Assembly: GCA_027596945.1 (NCBI GenBank)
Contig: JADGJH010000473.1
Span: 1-18,134 of the forward strand
Source of the DNA: Physocladia obscura
Lineage: Eukaryota > Chytridiomycota > Chytridiomycetes > Chytridiales > Chytriomycetaceae
Length of the DNA stretch: 18,134 bases
Reading direction: 5' to 3'
The position numbers and the translations under genes are program-made. Below are positions 1 to 9,279 of the stretch, one piece after another (positions within the stretch are counted from its first letter, which is position 1; each line of letters opens with the position of its first letter). The notes below the pieces were generated by a model. That model saw nothing but the letters and a program-made list of their open reading frames with translations. It ran no database searches and was not told where the DNA came from.

Positions 1-333
1 GCAACTATTTTTGCACAAAAATTGCAAAAAAAAAAAAAAAAAATCAGCAACAAAATTTCTAACTTTGAAACACCCTAATAAAGATTTCTATTCATTTGTT
101 ATTTTAAGTCAATTGTTTCCAAAGAAATCAAAGTACAAGTGGATCCGAAGGCTAATTTTGGTCATTCTTCAAAAAAAAAAACTTTTTGAGTAAAAGAAGC
201 CTGCCGCGTAATTCTGTCGGTTCTTTGGTAACTGAAGATTCAGATAGACACTGAGGCTATTGAACAGGTTTCGAGACATGAGAAATTCTCCTTTTGATAT
301 AATTTATTAATTAATCTTTTGTTTTCATTTCAG
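1..333. other. No confident gene; A-rich leader and probable intron end
   Basis: This stretch has a long adenine run near position 30 and no convincing coding frame. Its last 30 bases look like the 3' end of an intron: a T-rich tract followed by CAG at 331-333, directly before the coding exon that starts at 334. The 5' exons of that gene are either to the left of the window or too short for me to place here. Confidence 0.4.
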
Positions 334-561
334 GGAGGGTCGTGAATTCTTGAATGGAATCGTCAACATTGGCAAACAACTCTATGGCGAATCCGCGCAT
401 TGCAATGCGATTTTTATTGATGGCAAAACATTCCAGACTCAGTTTCTTTGCAACGGAAAAACTGTCTTCCAAGGTGTATACCAAATCACAAATCTGTTAC
501 AAATGGCGGCTAAATTTCTATTATTGAGTGCTACTTACCAGCACATTTGACTGAACGATAA
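334..561 (+). CDS. 3' exons of an unrecognised protein-coding gene (partial)
   Basis: I do not recognise the family. An open frame begins after a good acceptor at 331-333 and encodes a segment containing NIGKQLYGESAHCNAIFIDG and FLCNGKTVFQ. The best model splices 473 to 542: the donor is AAG|GTGTAT and the acceptor is TTACCAG, a 68-nt phase-1 intron. That gives the C-terminus VFQAHLTER and a stop at 559-561. Without splicing the frame runs to a stop at 548-550. The 5' end is missing. The alternating hydrophobic/polar pattern (NAIFIDGKTFQTQFLC) suggests a beta-rich domain, but this is only an impression. The gene is convergent with the minus-strand exon ending at 602, which fits both being real 3' ends. 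Confidence 0.45.
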
Positions 562-601
562 GGTTATCCGAGACTTCCATTTCGCATTTTATTCAAGTCA
601 A

Positions 602-828
602 TCAGAGTCTCTGTTCTAATGTACCTAAAGAATCGACATCGTTCATTTCTATCAGACCATTAATAGCCAGCATCAATTGTAGAGCGAAAGCGCAAAGAAA
701 AGTGCGTTTGCTTTCTTTGTCATGAATTGAGCCACAAAGTAAGCCAGCTATAAAATTCTGACTTTTATCTGGTAGGTTTGGGGAACCAATTATGTCCAAT
801 ACTCGTTCAGTCAAATCCACACTTTTTC
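602..828 (-). CDS. 3' terminal exon of an unrecognised helical protein (partial)
   Basis: On the minus strand a clean acceptor (TTATTTTGTAG, 839-829) opens an exon of 74 sense codons ending in TGA at 604-602. The peptide includes DLTERVLDIIGSPNLPDKSQ, then FIAGLLCGSIHDKESK and LQLMLAINGLIEMNDVDSLG. It is leucine-rich with heptad-like spacing, typical of an all-helical or HEAT-like C-terminus, but no family is recognised. The upstream exons should lie above 840. A short open stretch with DISAYISQRKKYILLQLLLF (about 986-927, minus) could be one, but I could not join it in phase. The 3' end faces the gene ending at 561, leaving about 40 bp between the stops. Confidence 0.4.
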
Positions 829-920
829 CTACAAAATAAGTGAATTTTTAAAAGTTATGGTATTATTCCAAAGTCTGAAGTAGACGACGTTTAAAATTCA
901 GACCATATTATTAGTCTAAA

Positions 921-1164
921 AGAGCAGAAGAGGAGTAACTGCAAGAGGATATATTTCTTTCGCTGGGAGATATACGCACTGATATCTGAGGATGAAGCCG
1001 GAAAATAAAAAACTCAAGCGAAAACAGAATCATCCGAATGGCAAGAATAATGATGGGCGAGTTAAAAAAGACTATCTTTGAATGCAGTCAAGGGTATTGA
1101 ATGATTCTGGGACTAAGAGTGATGAAGTTGAGTTTATTGAGATGTTATTGACGAAGTTGCAATG
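921..1164 (+). pseudogene. Probable remnant of a third DUF7918-like gene copy (tail only)
   Basis: One frame, broken by two internal stops, reads KSRRGVTARGYIS, then a basic stretch with MKPENKKLKRKQ, then an acidic-hydrophobic end with SDEVEFIEML and a final stop. The order matches the tails of the two intact downstream genes: K-[ST]-R motif near a Gly-Ile pair, then a Lys/Arg-rich patch, then an acidic SIM-like end (compare TKRKRG and VVEIIDLTGD in the next gene). The DUF7918 core is not detectable upstream, and the stops at 980 and 1079 interrupt the frame. I infer a decayed or truncated duplicate. Chance similarity of low-complexity basic sequence is the main alternative. Confidence 0.35.
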
Positions 1165-1185
1165 AAAATTCTTTGAAATTGGAAA

Positions 1186-2129
1186 ATGATCTTGACTTTA
1201 CCATCAAACCATCCTAACTTTCGCGGAGCTATAGTAACGATCGCTGTGCTTATTGACGGCGAAGACGGCTCTTCATTAGAATATTGTCCTCTGGAAGAAT
1301 TAACTGAGCCGAGTCCAGACATAACTGTTGTCTACAATCGATACATTGAATCAAAAATTGGGAAAGATTACAAAATTCTTATTGATGTTCGAAACCCATC
1401 GTCGAACGATGCTTTAAACACTTTCGCACCAGGAACATTGCATTTATCGTCTGAAGTTTATGTTGATGGCGTTCTTGCAAGAAAAGGTTTTCATTCAAAC
1501 GGCCGCTCATTAATACTGGGACGACAATTTGGAAATTTTATTAGCCGGTTTTCATTTGTCACACCGAGTGTAGTTACCAACGGAGGTTTGACTGGAACGT
1601 CTATCGAATCTATTGGGACCGTTGTGATAAAATTATGGATTGAAGTTCTGCAGGGCGAATGTGAAACGATTGATGAATACAATTCAATGCAGAGTTCTGA
1701 ACCTCCTGCAATAAATGAGAAAGCGAAAAAAGGCGTATTTCTGTCTTCTGCCACGAAGTTAGTTGAATTCCGTAGAAACAACTGAATTTCACAAATAAAA
1801 AAAATAGGTATCATAAACCTGAAAAGCATGCCAGCCGGACTGTTCAATCCATACGACTTTCAGATAAACCTCTTTTGAAATTAGTTTTTCATTGCAATAC
1901 GCGCGAATTTCTTGATTTGGAAATTTTGCCGAAGATGACAAACAGAACTGGAGGCGAATCTTCAACTGATACGGTTGGCACAAAGCGGAAACGAGGCATA
2001 CCCAATTCTTCTAAACCTAAAGCACAAGATGAATCTGGTTTTCAAAGAGAGAGCAATGACGATGTGATATTTCAAGGAATAGTGAGTGCCAAAAAGGTTG
2101 TAGAAATAATTGACTTGACTGGAGATTGA
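1186..2129 (+). CDS. DUF7918-domain protein with C-terminal SUMO-interaction-like motif
   Basis: Model: exons 1186-1757 and 1808-2129, with a 50-nt phase-2 intron (donor GTTAGT, acceptor AATAG), giving 297 residues. The N-terminal ~225 residues match the fungal domain of unknown function DUF7918 as I remember it: an opening beta strand (GAIVTIAVLIDGE), then SSEVYVDGVLARKG, IGTVVIKLWIEV and a closing LVFHCNTREFLDL. The C-terminal ~70 residues look disordered, with a KRKR patch at 250-253 (nuclear-localisation-like) and the last ten residues VVEIIDLTGD. That end fits the classical SIM pattern of hydrophobic residues flanked by acids. The splice choice rests on alignment with the paralogue downstream: SATKYHKPEK and RTVQSIRL pair with VATKFEEPVK and RTLDAIRL. 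The domain's function is unknown. Nuclear location and SUMO binding are inferred from the tail only. Confidence 0.75.
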
Positions 2130-2137
2130 CGGTAAAT

Positions 2138-2275
2138 TCGGACAGCTGGCATTTACTTTTTATTTTATTTTATGTTTTCTTTTTTCCTTTTGTTTTTCTG
2201 TTTTTCTGTTTTTCTCGTTTGTTTTTTCCTTTTTTTTTTCCTTTGTTTTTTCTCACCTTCTTTCTGTGTGGAGGC
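2138..2275 (+). promoter_or_regulatory. Long pyrimidine (T-rich) tract before the second DUF7918 gene
   Basis: Almost all of this segment is T with scattered C and G on the plus strand, and it includes a short tandem array of TTTTTCTG-like units near 2190-2215. It fills the 173-bp gap between the stop of the first DUF7918 gene and the start codon of the second. Such CT-rich tracts are common just upstream of fungal start codons, so a promoter or leader role is plausible. I see no clear TATA element. Confidence 0.4.
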
Positions 2276-2302
2276 AAAAAAACAAACATTAAATTTGAAT
2301 CA

Positions 2303-3165
2303 ATGGTTTTGATCAGAGTGCAGAGCGCAGTTCCATCGTTCAGTAATGCAAGCATCTCGGTGGGAGTTAAAATCGAAGGGGAAAGAATCAATTGCCCTGA
2401 GTTTCCATTTCTTAACTCCCTTGAGGCAACATACATCGAATCTTTGATCAACAAGAAGTGGATTCTGACCCTTGACGCGTATAACCCAAATTCTGTAGAT
2501 CCGAAAAATACATATGAACAGGGAGCAATTCATTTTGACTGCGAGTTGTTTGTTGATGGATTATTGGCTCGTCATGGTAAATTCAATCACTTTTCAACTG
2601 TCAACTAAAAAAGAATAATAAACAAACAGTGTATATTGGAAATGGGCGTCACCAAGTGAATGGCAGACGTGCGGGTGACAGTGAATCCAGATTTGTCTTT
2701 GCTGAGCCCAAGATTCAAACTACATGTAGCAAGTCGGAAATAGCAGCCGCTAACTCAAAAATCGGCACAATTGAGGTGAAATTCTGGTTGGCACGTATGC
2801 ATTGCGATATTTTTATACCATATTATGACGTTCTTTCGAAAGCCGATGCTCCAACCATTGTGAGCTTTTTTTGGGAGGGGAAAGTTCTTCTCCCCTTCAA
2901 AATCAGTTTGATTAAAAGAAATATATTTAAAAAACAGATTGAAAGCAAGCACTTGAGTGCAGAGAATGTTTCCGTCGCGACAAAATTTGAGGAGCCAGTT
3001 AAAGTCAATGACAATTACAGAACACTTGATGCCATTCGTCTCACATGCAATCCATTCGCAACTCATACTTTCCATTACAAAACAAGAGAAGCATTGGAAA
3101 AGACTGGAATTTCCACAGCTTTTTTTTCTCCGACCAGAAATTGTTGCAGTTGCGACAGAATATGA
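2303..3165 (+). CDS. Second DUF7918-domain protein (tandem paralogue)
   Basis: Model: exons 2303-2576, 2630-2859 and 2938-3165, giving 243 residues. Introns are 53 nt (GTAAAT...ACAG, phase 1) and 78 nt (GTGAGC...ACAG, phase 0). The protein aligns with its upstream neighbour throughout the domain: ISVGVKIEGE / VTIAVLIDGE, CELFVDGLLARH / SEVYVDGVLARK, IGTIEVKFWLAR / IGTVVIKLWIEV and FHYKTREALE / FHCNTREFLD. No intron of the first copy is at the same site, so the copies are not recent. The second intron is a multiple of three without stops, so retention would add 26 residues. The read C-terminus is short and cysteine-containing, directly after a run of eight T; a one-base change there would give a different, SIM-like end (see findings). 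Function unknown. Confidence 0.7.
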
Positions 3166-3261
3166 TTAAGCGTGGATTCTTTATTTTATCTTTTGGAGGT
3201 CAACAACTTTTGATTTTTTGGTTTTGGTTTTTTTCAAACATGTTTTGTCATCAAATCAATT

Positions 3262-5540
3262 ATGCTTCTCGATCTTCTGTCAGACAACAGACGCACAATA
3301 TATCGACAACTATTTCCAAAAGGTGAAGAAAATTCATTTCTTCGTGCCAAAGTAACAAGTAAACTCCTCTTGTGGTTTCAGATAAGAACAGTTTAAATCT
3401 TTCCAACTACGAAATTCGAGTTGTGATAAATATGCTCAAAAACTCGCTAGACTTCCAAAATTCTGATAAATGCATGGAAATTTTGCTGTCATACATGAAT
3501 GTGAAAGATTTCACCATGATGACAGAAGAAACCAGAGTGAATAATTGTCTTAAATTGAATGCAATCGATGCTGCAATGGAATACTTCATTCGATGGGGTT
3601 CAAAAAATATTCAATTATTTTCAAAGAGTGCAAATGCTCTGAAAATGCTCGGATTTGACGGTATTTTTTTTCATATTTATTAGTCAAAAGTGAACCCAGA
3701 AATCATTTGTCGTCAGGCACGTTTAGAAACGATATACAAGTCAATGGCTTCATCGAAACTATTCATGAATGTTTTAGATTTCAGGAAGAATCTTCACTTG
3801 AAATTGTAATTGACATGCTTTCGGCAAGCACTGTTGCGCAAAAATTCATCAACAAATATTCGTTTACGCGCTTGTTTGAAATTTTGGCATCTCCCAGAAT
3901 ACCGGAGTCGCTGATTTGTACAATAATTAAGCTTATTCGAGATTATTTCTTCCGCATGGGTAATATATTTTTCATCTACTGTTTTTTTTTAACAGCCTTA
4001 TAATTGAAGGGTGGCATGAATTTTCAAAAATGGGAGGAGTGAAATTGGTTATTTCTATGATTGAAAACAAAAAGAGCTCTGTTTTAATTAAAGAACTACT
4101 GCTTTTGATTACGGCAATGATTTCTCTTGGTAAATATATTATATATTAAAAAATAATAACAACATCGCAGAAAACGGAGCAAAAATTTTCCTTGATTATG
4201 GGGGAATTCGCGCGATTTCGAAGTTGGACAGATTTCGTGATGTTTATATCCTTTCGAAGTCGGTTTCAGTGCTTGAGATTCTTCAAGAGCAAAATATTTT
4301 GACGCAAAGTCTAAAAGATATGGCAAAAAATTATATCAAAGCACTTGCAACAAAACTAGATTCATTTTGTCCAAAAGATTCAATCTCAGAAATCAACGAA
4401 AGGTTGTCACTTCTAATGAAAGCATTTAGTATTCCCAAAGAGCTGAAAGCACGCCCACTAGATAGCCGTGGCAATGTATTTTATCAAAAAAATCCGTCTT
4501 CTTCAATTGGTGCTGCACTTTTGAAAAGTCTTAAAAAACATCAGCGGAGCAAAGATATTGTCAAGATTGAAACACCGAGAGCACTTCCAGATAATACGGA
4601 TGATTTGAATCAGCTAGTAAGAGCTCCGCAACACGAAAAACTGCTTGGGGCCTCTTTTCACAATCCCGTAACAATACCAAAAGTAAATGAAAGTATGTAA
4701 TTTTAAGATTCGTCTTTCAAATTTAATGGCATTTTTTGACTAAGAAATCTTCCTGCCAGACTCTGTTGTCACTATCGATTTGATAAAACGAGAAATTACG
4801 GACTCACTTGCAGCAATAGCTCGGTTACTTGAAGCCAAAGATACTTTAAGCCGCGTTGAGGGAGTAAGAGTTGCTAGAAAGTTGGCAACAACAAGTAACG
4901 TTGATGAAGATATTTCCATGCGTTTGTTCCAAATGTTACAGCCATTTCATGATAATACGGACGAAAATATGCAAATAAACATTTGTGGTACAATTTCTAG
5001 CATCGCTGTGCAAGGCAAGTCTATTTATATTTTCGTATTTACTAAAATGATATAACAGCGAAGAACAGAAATATGATGGCTCAAAACGGTGTTATTGAAT
5101 TTTTGATGAAAAAACTCCATTGTTATAGCATCGTAGTACTCGAGCAAGTTTTAACAGCTTTGCGCTTTTTTGCTGAAGAAGGTTTTTGCCCAATATTTTA
5201 TTTTATTTTTAAAAAAATGTTTGTTTTCTTAGATGTGTATTGCAGCGTTATGCAGTCACTGGATGGAATCAGGTAAATCTCATTCTTATTTTTCCCGGTC
5301 TAAGTTTTTCATTGAACAGACTTTTACGTGTGCTTGTATTTTCTCATGAAAAGTCAATTCAACAGAACGCACAATTTTGTCATGATCGAATACTGACAGT
5401 GGGAGGCACTGATGCAGCACTGCAGGCAAGGTTTGTGCCATTACTAGATTTTTAACATTTTTTTTAACTATTGATACAGCATGATAATGAATACCAGTCC
5501 ATGGGAAACAGTGATGAGAAAATGGGATTGTGTGGATTGA
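3262..5540 (+). CDS. Unassigned armadillo/HEAT-like helical repeat protein
   Basis: Model of ten exons: 3262-3322, 3382-3660, 3717-3959, 4010-4129, 4171-4692, 4760-5014, 5059-5181, 5233-5272, 5320-5430, 5480-5540, encoding 604 residues. Seven of nine introns are in phase 1 and lengths are 41-67 nt. The protein is a succession of amphipathic helices such as GGVKLVISMIENKKSSVLIK and NGVIEFLMKKLHCYSIVVLE, a pattern typical of armadillo folds. A polar linker at about residues 325-410 separates two helical halves. I do not recognise a specific family, and no catalytic motif is visible. Weak points: the acceptor at 4009 (CAG at 3995 leads to a stop in the required phase), the GC donor at 5015, and the last exon. 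If the last intron is not used, the protein ends at 5453-5455 instead. The start codon is the first ATG in frame but is not otherwise supported. Confidence 0.65.
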
Positions 5541-5578
5541 ATATAAGATTTTTGTTGTGTTTTTGAAAGACTTCAAAG

Positions 5579-7861
5579 ATGGAGCTGTTTCTGCAAGCTT
5601 TGCAACAACGCGGGGAGATGGTCAACGGGGGCAACAACAACAACAACGATAACAATAATAACGGAAGTAACTCGGGAAGTTCGGTGGCAGCAAATGTGGC
5701 GACGCCGCAAGCACAGCCGGCGCAGATCGACTTTGCAGCGATTCTCGGAAACTCAACCACAACCACCAATAACCCAAACGCAAATACCAATACCAGTATT
5801 AATACTGGCGCGGATCTCTCGTGGCTCGACGCGCCAGTTCTATCGCCGTCGCCGTCCGTCCCCGCCCGCAACTTGCTACTGACTCCGGCTCAACAGCAGC
5901 TTCTCCTTCAAACCCAGCAAGCACAACAGCAGCATCAGCAACAACTTCATCTTCAGTCCGCTCAGCTGTCGCCTGCTTTTGTTGCTAGTCGTCAGATGAG
6001 AATGCTTGGCTTGCAGCAACAGGCTCAGTTACAATTACGCCAACAACACCAAACCGCGTCTCCTTCACCTCATCCCCAACCTCAACCGCAACTTTCAACT
6101 CAACAACAAGTGCAAGATTTGGCCCAAGCTCAAGCTCAAGCTCGAGCGAATGCAAGTGCAAATGCAAGCGGAACAACTCAAGAAAAGTTTCAGGCTCTCC
6201 TCGCAAAGGTTCCGAAAGATAAATTCCATATGGCTCAGGCCTTAATTGTTAGATTGAAGGTTTATTGTTTTTTTTGTTTTTTTTAATTCAACCCAGACAA
6301 AGCAAATTACAATACAGCAGTTTGCTGAGGCAATTAGAGTAATAATTGGTGATCCATCGTTGGGTTTACACCAAAATCAAACATCTGGCGGCTTCAACGG
6401 GACAAATCCGAATACTCCCATCCAATTAGTATCCCAACAACAGCAAGCGCCACCACAATTGCAACAGCAAACTCAGCAGCAATTGTCCCAGCGTCAACAA
6501 AGCGATCAGCAAAAGTTACAAGTAGAAACGCCAACGCCTGCACCTGCACCACCTGCAACAACCAGTGGAAGAGGGAAAAAAGGTTTTTTTTTCTTTTTTT
6601 TTTTTTTCGCGATATATTTTTCAAAGAAAAGCTGATAATTTTTTTTTAATCATTCAGCTATTGAATTGAAAGAAGATGATGGCCGAACAGATGTTACTGC
6701 TATGATGGATATCGGCAATTTTGGTGTTGACATAAGGGAAGAAGAAGATTTGCTGGTTGGTGTGCCATCGAAACGCCAATCCGCAAAAAACTCGAATCCA
6801 TTGGGATTTGACCGATCCAAGCTTCAAAATTTAGTTAATCTGGATACTTTACGCGGAATTGTTGAAAAAATCGGTGAGAACCATGAGAATCAATTGCAAC
6901 AATTTTGACATTGTGTTTTCTTATCATAGCTGCGAAAGCTGCTCAATCCGATCTGACATCCTCGACACCAATAAAATTTACAAATGCTAGTCTGGAATAT
7001 ATGGCTCTTGCCCTTCAACAGCGCATGCAAAATCTCGTGGAATCAACAATAGAAGTTGCGAAACATCGGAGCGGAATCCGTCAACATGAATTTATTGTTG
7101 AAAGTACTCTTCCAACACCGCCGTTGCAACCATCAACAACGAATCAAACTACCGGACTTGGAACCGATAATGACGAAGATATGTCTGAAAAACAACCTCC
7201 GCAACCAGCAACTCAACGGCGGGAACAATCGAAAATAAATCCCAACAAAATGTATGTCGAAATCAAAATTATAAACGACGTCAAAGTTATTTTTTCGCAT
7301 CTTGAAAAGGCTGAGAAAGCATCCGAGGCTCGCGAAAAGACTGCATTGCATCCGGACGGTAGAGGAAAAAGCGCGGCCGAAGTTCGCGGGGACAACGAAA
7401 ACGGGGTTGGCGGTGAAGATGGCGATGATAGTAATGCGACTGGAAAGAAGAGGAAAAAGAAGGAATCTGCTAAGGCGGGGATGAGCGAAACCGTCAAAAC
7501 GAAATTGACGAATAATACCGCACTGATGGCTGCCGGAAAGAAAGGCTTGAAAAGCTGGATGATTGGAGGCGCAGCAGGAAAGGGAGGAGATGGAGATGGC
7601 GCTTCAGGTAGTGCAGCAACGCAAAGAAAGAAGAGAAAAGCGAAAGGAGAACCCGAAGAAGTGCTTGATTATAGTGACTTGGCTGGCGTTGGAACATTTA
7701 CTGAAAGTGGACCGGATGGCAAAAAACTTGCTCTTGGAAGGCAAATGACAGTGAAAGAAATGTGCCGGGTTACGCTGAAAGACTGCGTGTTTGCTTTGGA
7801 GCATGAGCCACAGATGCGCTCATCTAATCTTTTGTATAAATGGATGGGGCGCATTTCGTGA
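5579..7861 (+). CDS. TAF4: Transcription initiation factor TFIID subunit 4 (TAF4)
   Basis: Exons 5579-6259, 6297-6582, 6658-6873 and 6930-7861 encode 704 residues; introns are 37, 75 and 56 nt. TAF4 is a histone-fold subunit of TFIID (and pairs with TAF12) in RNA polymerase II preinitiation. Visible features: an N/Q-rich low-complexity N-terminus (about 20-190); a helical module at 199-246 with FQALLAKVPKDKFHMAQALI and ITIQQFAEAIRVIIGD; a second Q-rich stretch; and the TAF4 C-terminal region from about 335. That region has DVTAMMDIGNFGVDI, then FTNASLEYMALALQQRMQ followed by VESTIEVAKHR (the histone-fold-like part), a charged linker, and the family-typical end CRVTLKDCVFALEHEP...LLYKWMGR. An in-frame TGA at 5564-5566 supports the chosen start. 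Splice 6259|6297 joins VRLK to TKQIT within the helical module, which supports the exon model. Confidence 0.9.
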
Positions 7862-7866
7862 ATAAA
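7861..7866 (+). terminator. Poly(A) signal overlapping the TAF4 stop codon
   Basis: AATAAA starts at the last base of the TGA stop codon. A T-rich stretch follows at 7876-7890. If this is the signal used, the TAF4 3' untranslated region would be very short. Other weaker AATAAA copies further on (for example near 7987) could serve instead. Confidence 0.45.
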
Positions 7867-8541
7867 ATCATATTTTGTGTTTTTTTGTTTTCGAAATGTA
7901 GCAAAATTTTTAGCTGTATGAAAATTATTTTCACGGGTTCAGACAAGCATTTAGCAATCACTTCATGATTTGTGATGGTTCGAGGAAATAAAGTAACTTA
8001 TTTTTGGAATGACGATTAAAGTATTTCAGCGGGAGAGATATTGGTGTGTGTTTAGCATTTTTGACAAGGCCATATCTGGGTAAAGTTGAAATTGAACTTC
8101 TACATTGTTACAGACAATAAATTTCATGAAGAGGAAATGGCTGGTATAGCAAACCAATTCTGGTGCATTGCCAACACGTATGCCCTATACAATATACAGT
8201 ATAGTAAGTATATGTATCCTATACCAGTATGATCTCAACCAATAAATTTAGTATACGTGTATACTTCTATTAGGGAATTTTTTTTTTGATATGTGAAAGG
8301 TGGAAGCAGAATTTTTGCTTTCATAGGTGGAATGAACTGAGAATACTCGCTACTTTTTCATGCCATCGATCAAAAAAAACACCTCCCAAACCATAACACA
8401 GCACCACTCACTACAACACTATGCCTTTCATTACAACATCAAATGTTATAACTGAAGCGACAAGCGATCACAATTCACATGCTTCAGGTTCAAATTATGA
8501 AGAATAGAAGCTTTTTTAATTTAATTTATTTAAATTACATT

Positions 8542-8603
8542 GTATAGTATACTATACATGTATAATATGTATAATTTGTGACCAAAGGTCATTATACATG
8601 TAT
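8542..8603. repeat. Nested palindromes / inverted repeat
   Basis: A perfect 16-bp palindrome (GTATAGTATACTATAC) lies at 8542-8557. It overlaps a 13-bp inverted repeat whose arms are ATACATGTATAAT (8554-8566) and its exact complement (8591-8603). Inside the 24-base loop is a second perfect hairpin, TGACC-AAA-GGTCA (8579-8591). A related but diverged AT-rich cluster sits at about 8180-8275 and shares the downstream word TATACTTCT. This may be a small nonautonomous element or simply a cruciform-prone region. Confidence 0.6.
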
Positions 8604-9279
8604 ACTTCTGAATTCTAATTGCTAGCTATTTGGGACTACATTATGCCATTGTTTCCTTCAAAGACATTACAGGAAGACTATTTTAACCAGTTTGTCGACA
8701 GAAATTTTAATAAGTGCTTCAATGAAAAAAACACAAAGCTGATGATCTGCTTTATAGAATTTCTTAACGAAGATTCATTCAAAATATAAAATTATCATTT
8801 ACTGTCAGTTTGAATGATGCGGTGTGTGCGTGTGTGTGATATCTTGAATGACAATGCCATGGACAGAAAACTCACAGATGAATTAACTAAACAAAAAGCA
8901 ATTAACATAATGCAATTCCAATAACCTGAAAAGTCATTGACAACAGTAGCATATTGATTCATCAACTAGCAATGAAGTTGAGGGAAAAATTAATTGATTG
9001 AAAACAGACAGAGTTATTGCTGAAGACAGAAACATTGTGGAATGTAAGCCAGGAATAAGAAGTTATTGGGATGAATTGCCCAAAGAGAATGTGAAGTAGA
9101 TAGTGCCAAAGCATTTGATTGGCAATTATGAATTTGAATTGAAGAATGAAAAATATTTAATTGATCTTTCATTCTTCCACAATGTAAGCATGGCTATTTC
9201 ACGAGTCTTTGTTAAGAGTGTTTTCAAGTATTTGAACCTTACTTTCGGACAGAACAGCAAAGTCTTTTGAAATAAATTT

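Noticed and set aside
1772..1863. Alternative intron (GTAGAA...TTTCAG) in the first DUF7918 gene
   Set aside because: It also keeps frame, but it removes the segment RTVQSIRLSD, which aligns with RTLDAIRLTC of the paralogue. The 1758-1807 intron keeps that segment.
5246..5272. Alternative acceptor (TTGCAG at 5245) for the eighth exon of the armadillo-like gene
   Set aside because: It leads to a quick stop in the following exon, while the TTCTTAG acceptor at 5232 gives a continuous helical protein.
7133..7804. Several minus-strand open frames inside TAF4
   Set aside because: They are shadows of the confidently identified TAF4 C-terminal exon, with low-complexity Leu/Ser/Phe content from the complement of its Lys/Glu-rich codons.
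8643..8789. 48-codon orphan frame beginning MPLFPSKTLQEDYF
   Set aside because: There is no homology I recognise and no splice or promoter support. It lies in repeat-rich DNA.
9001..9270. Plus-strand frame with one internal stop
   Set aside because: It looks protein-like in places but lies largely opposite the downstream part of the transposase relic, has an in-frame TAG, and matches nothing I recognise.
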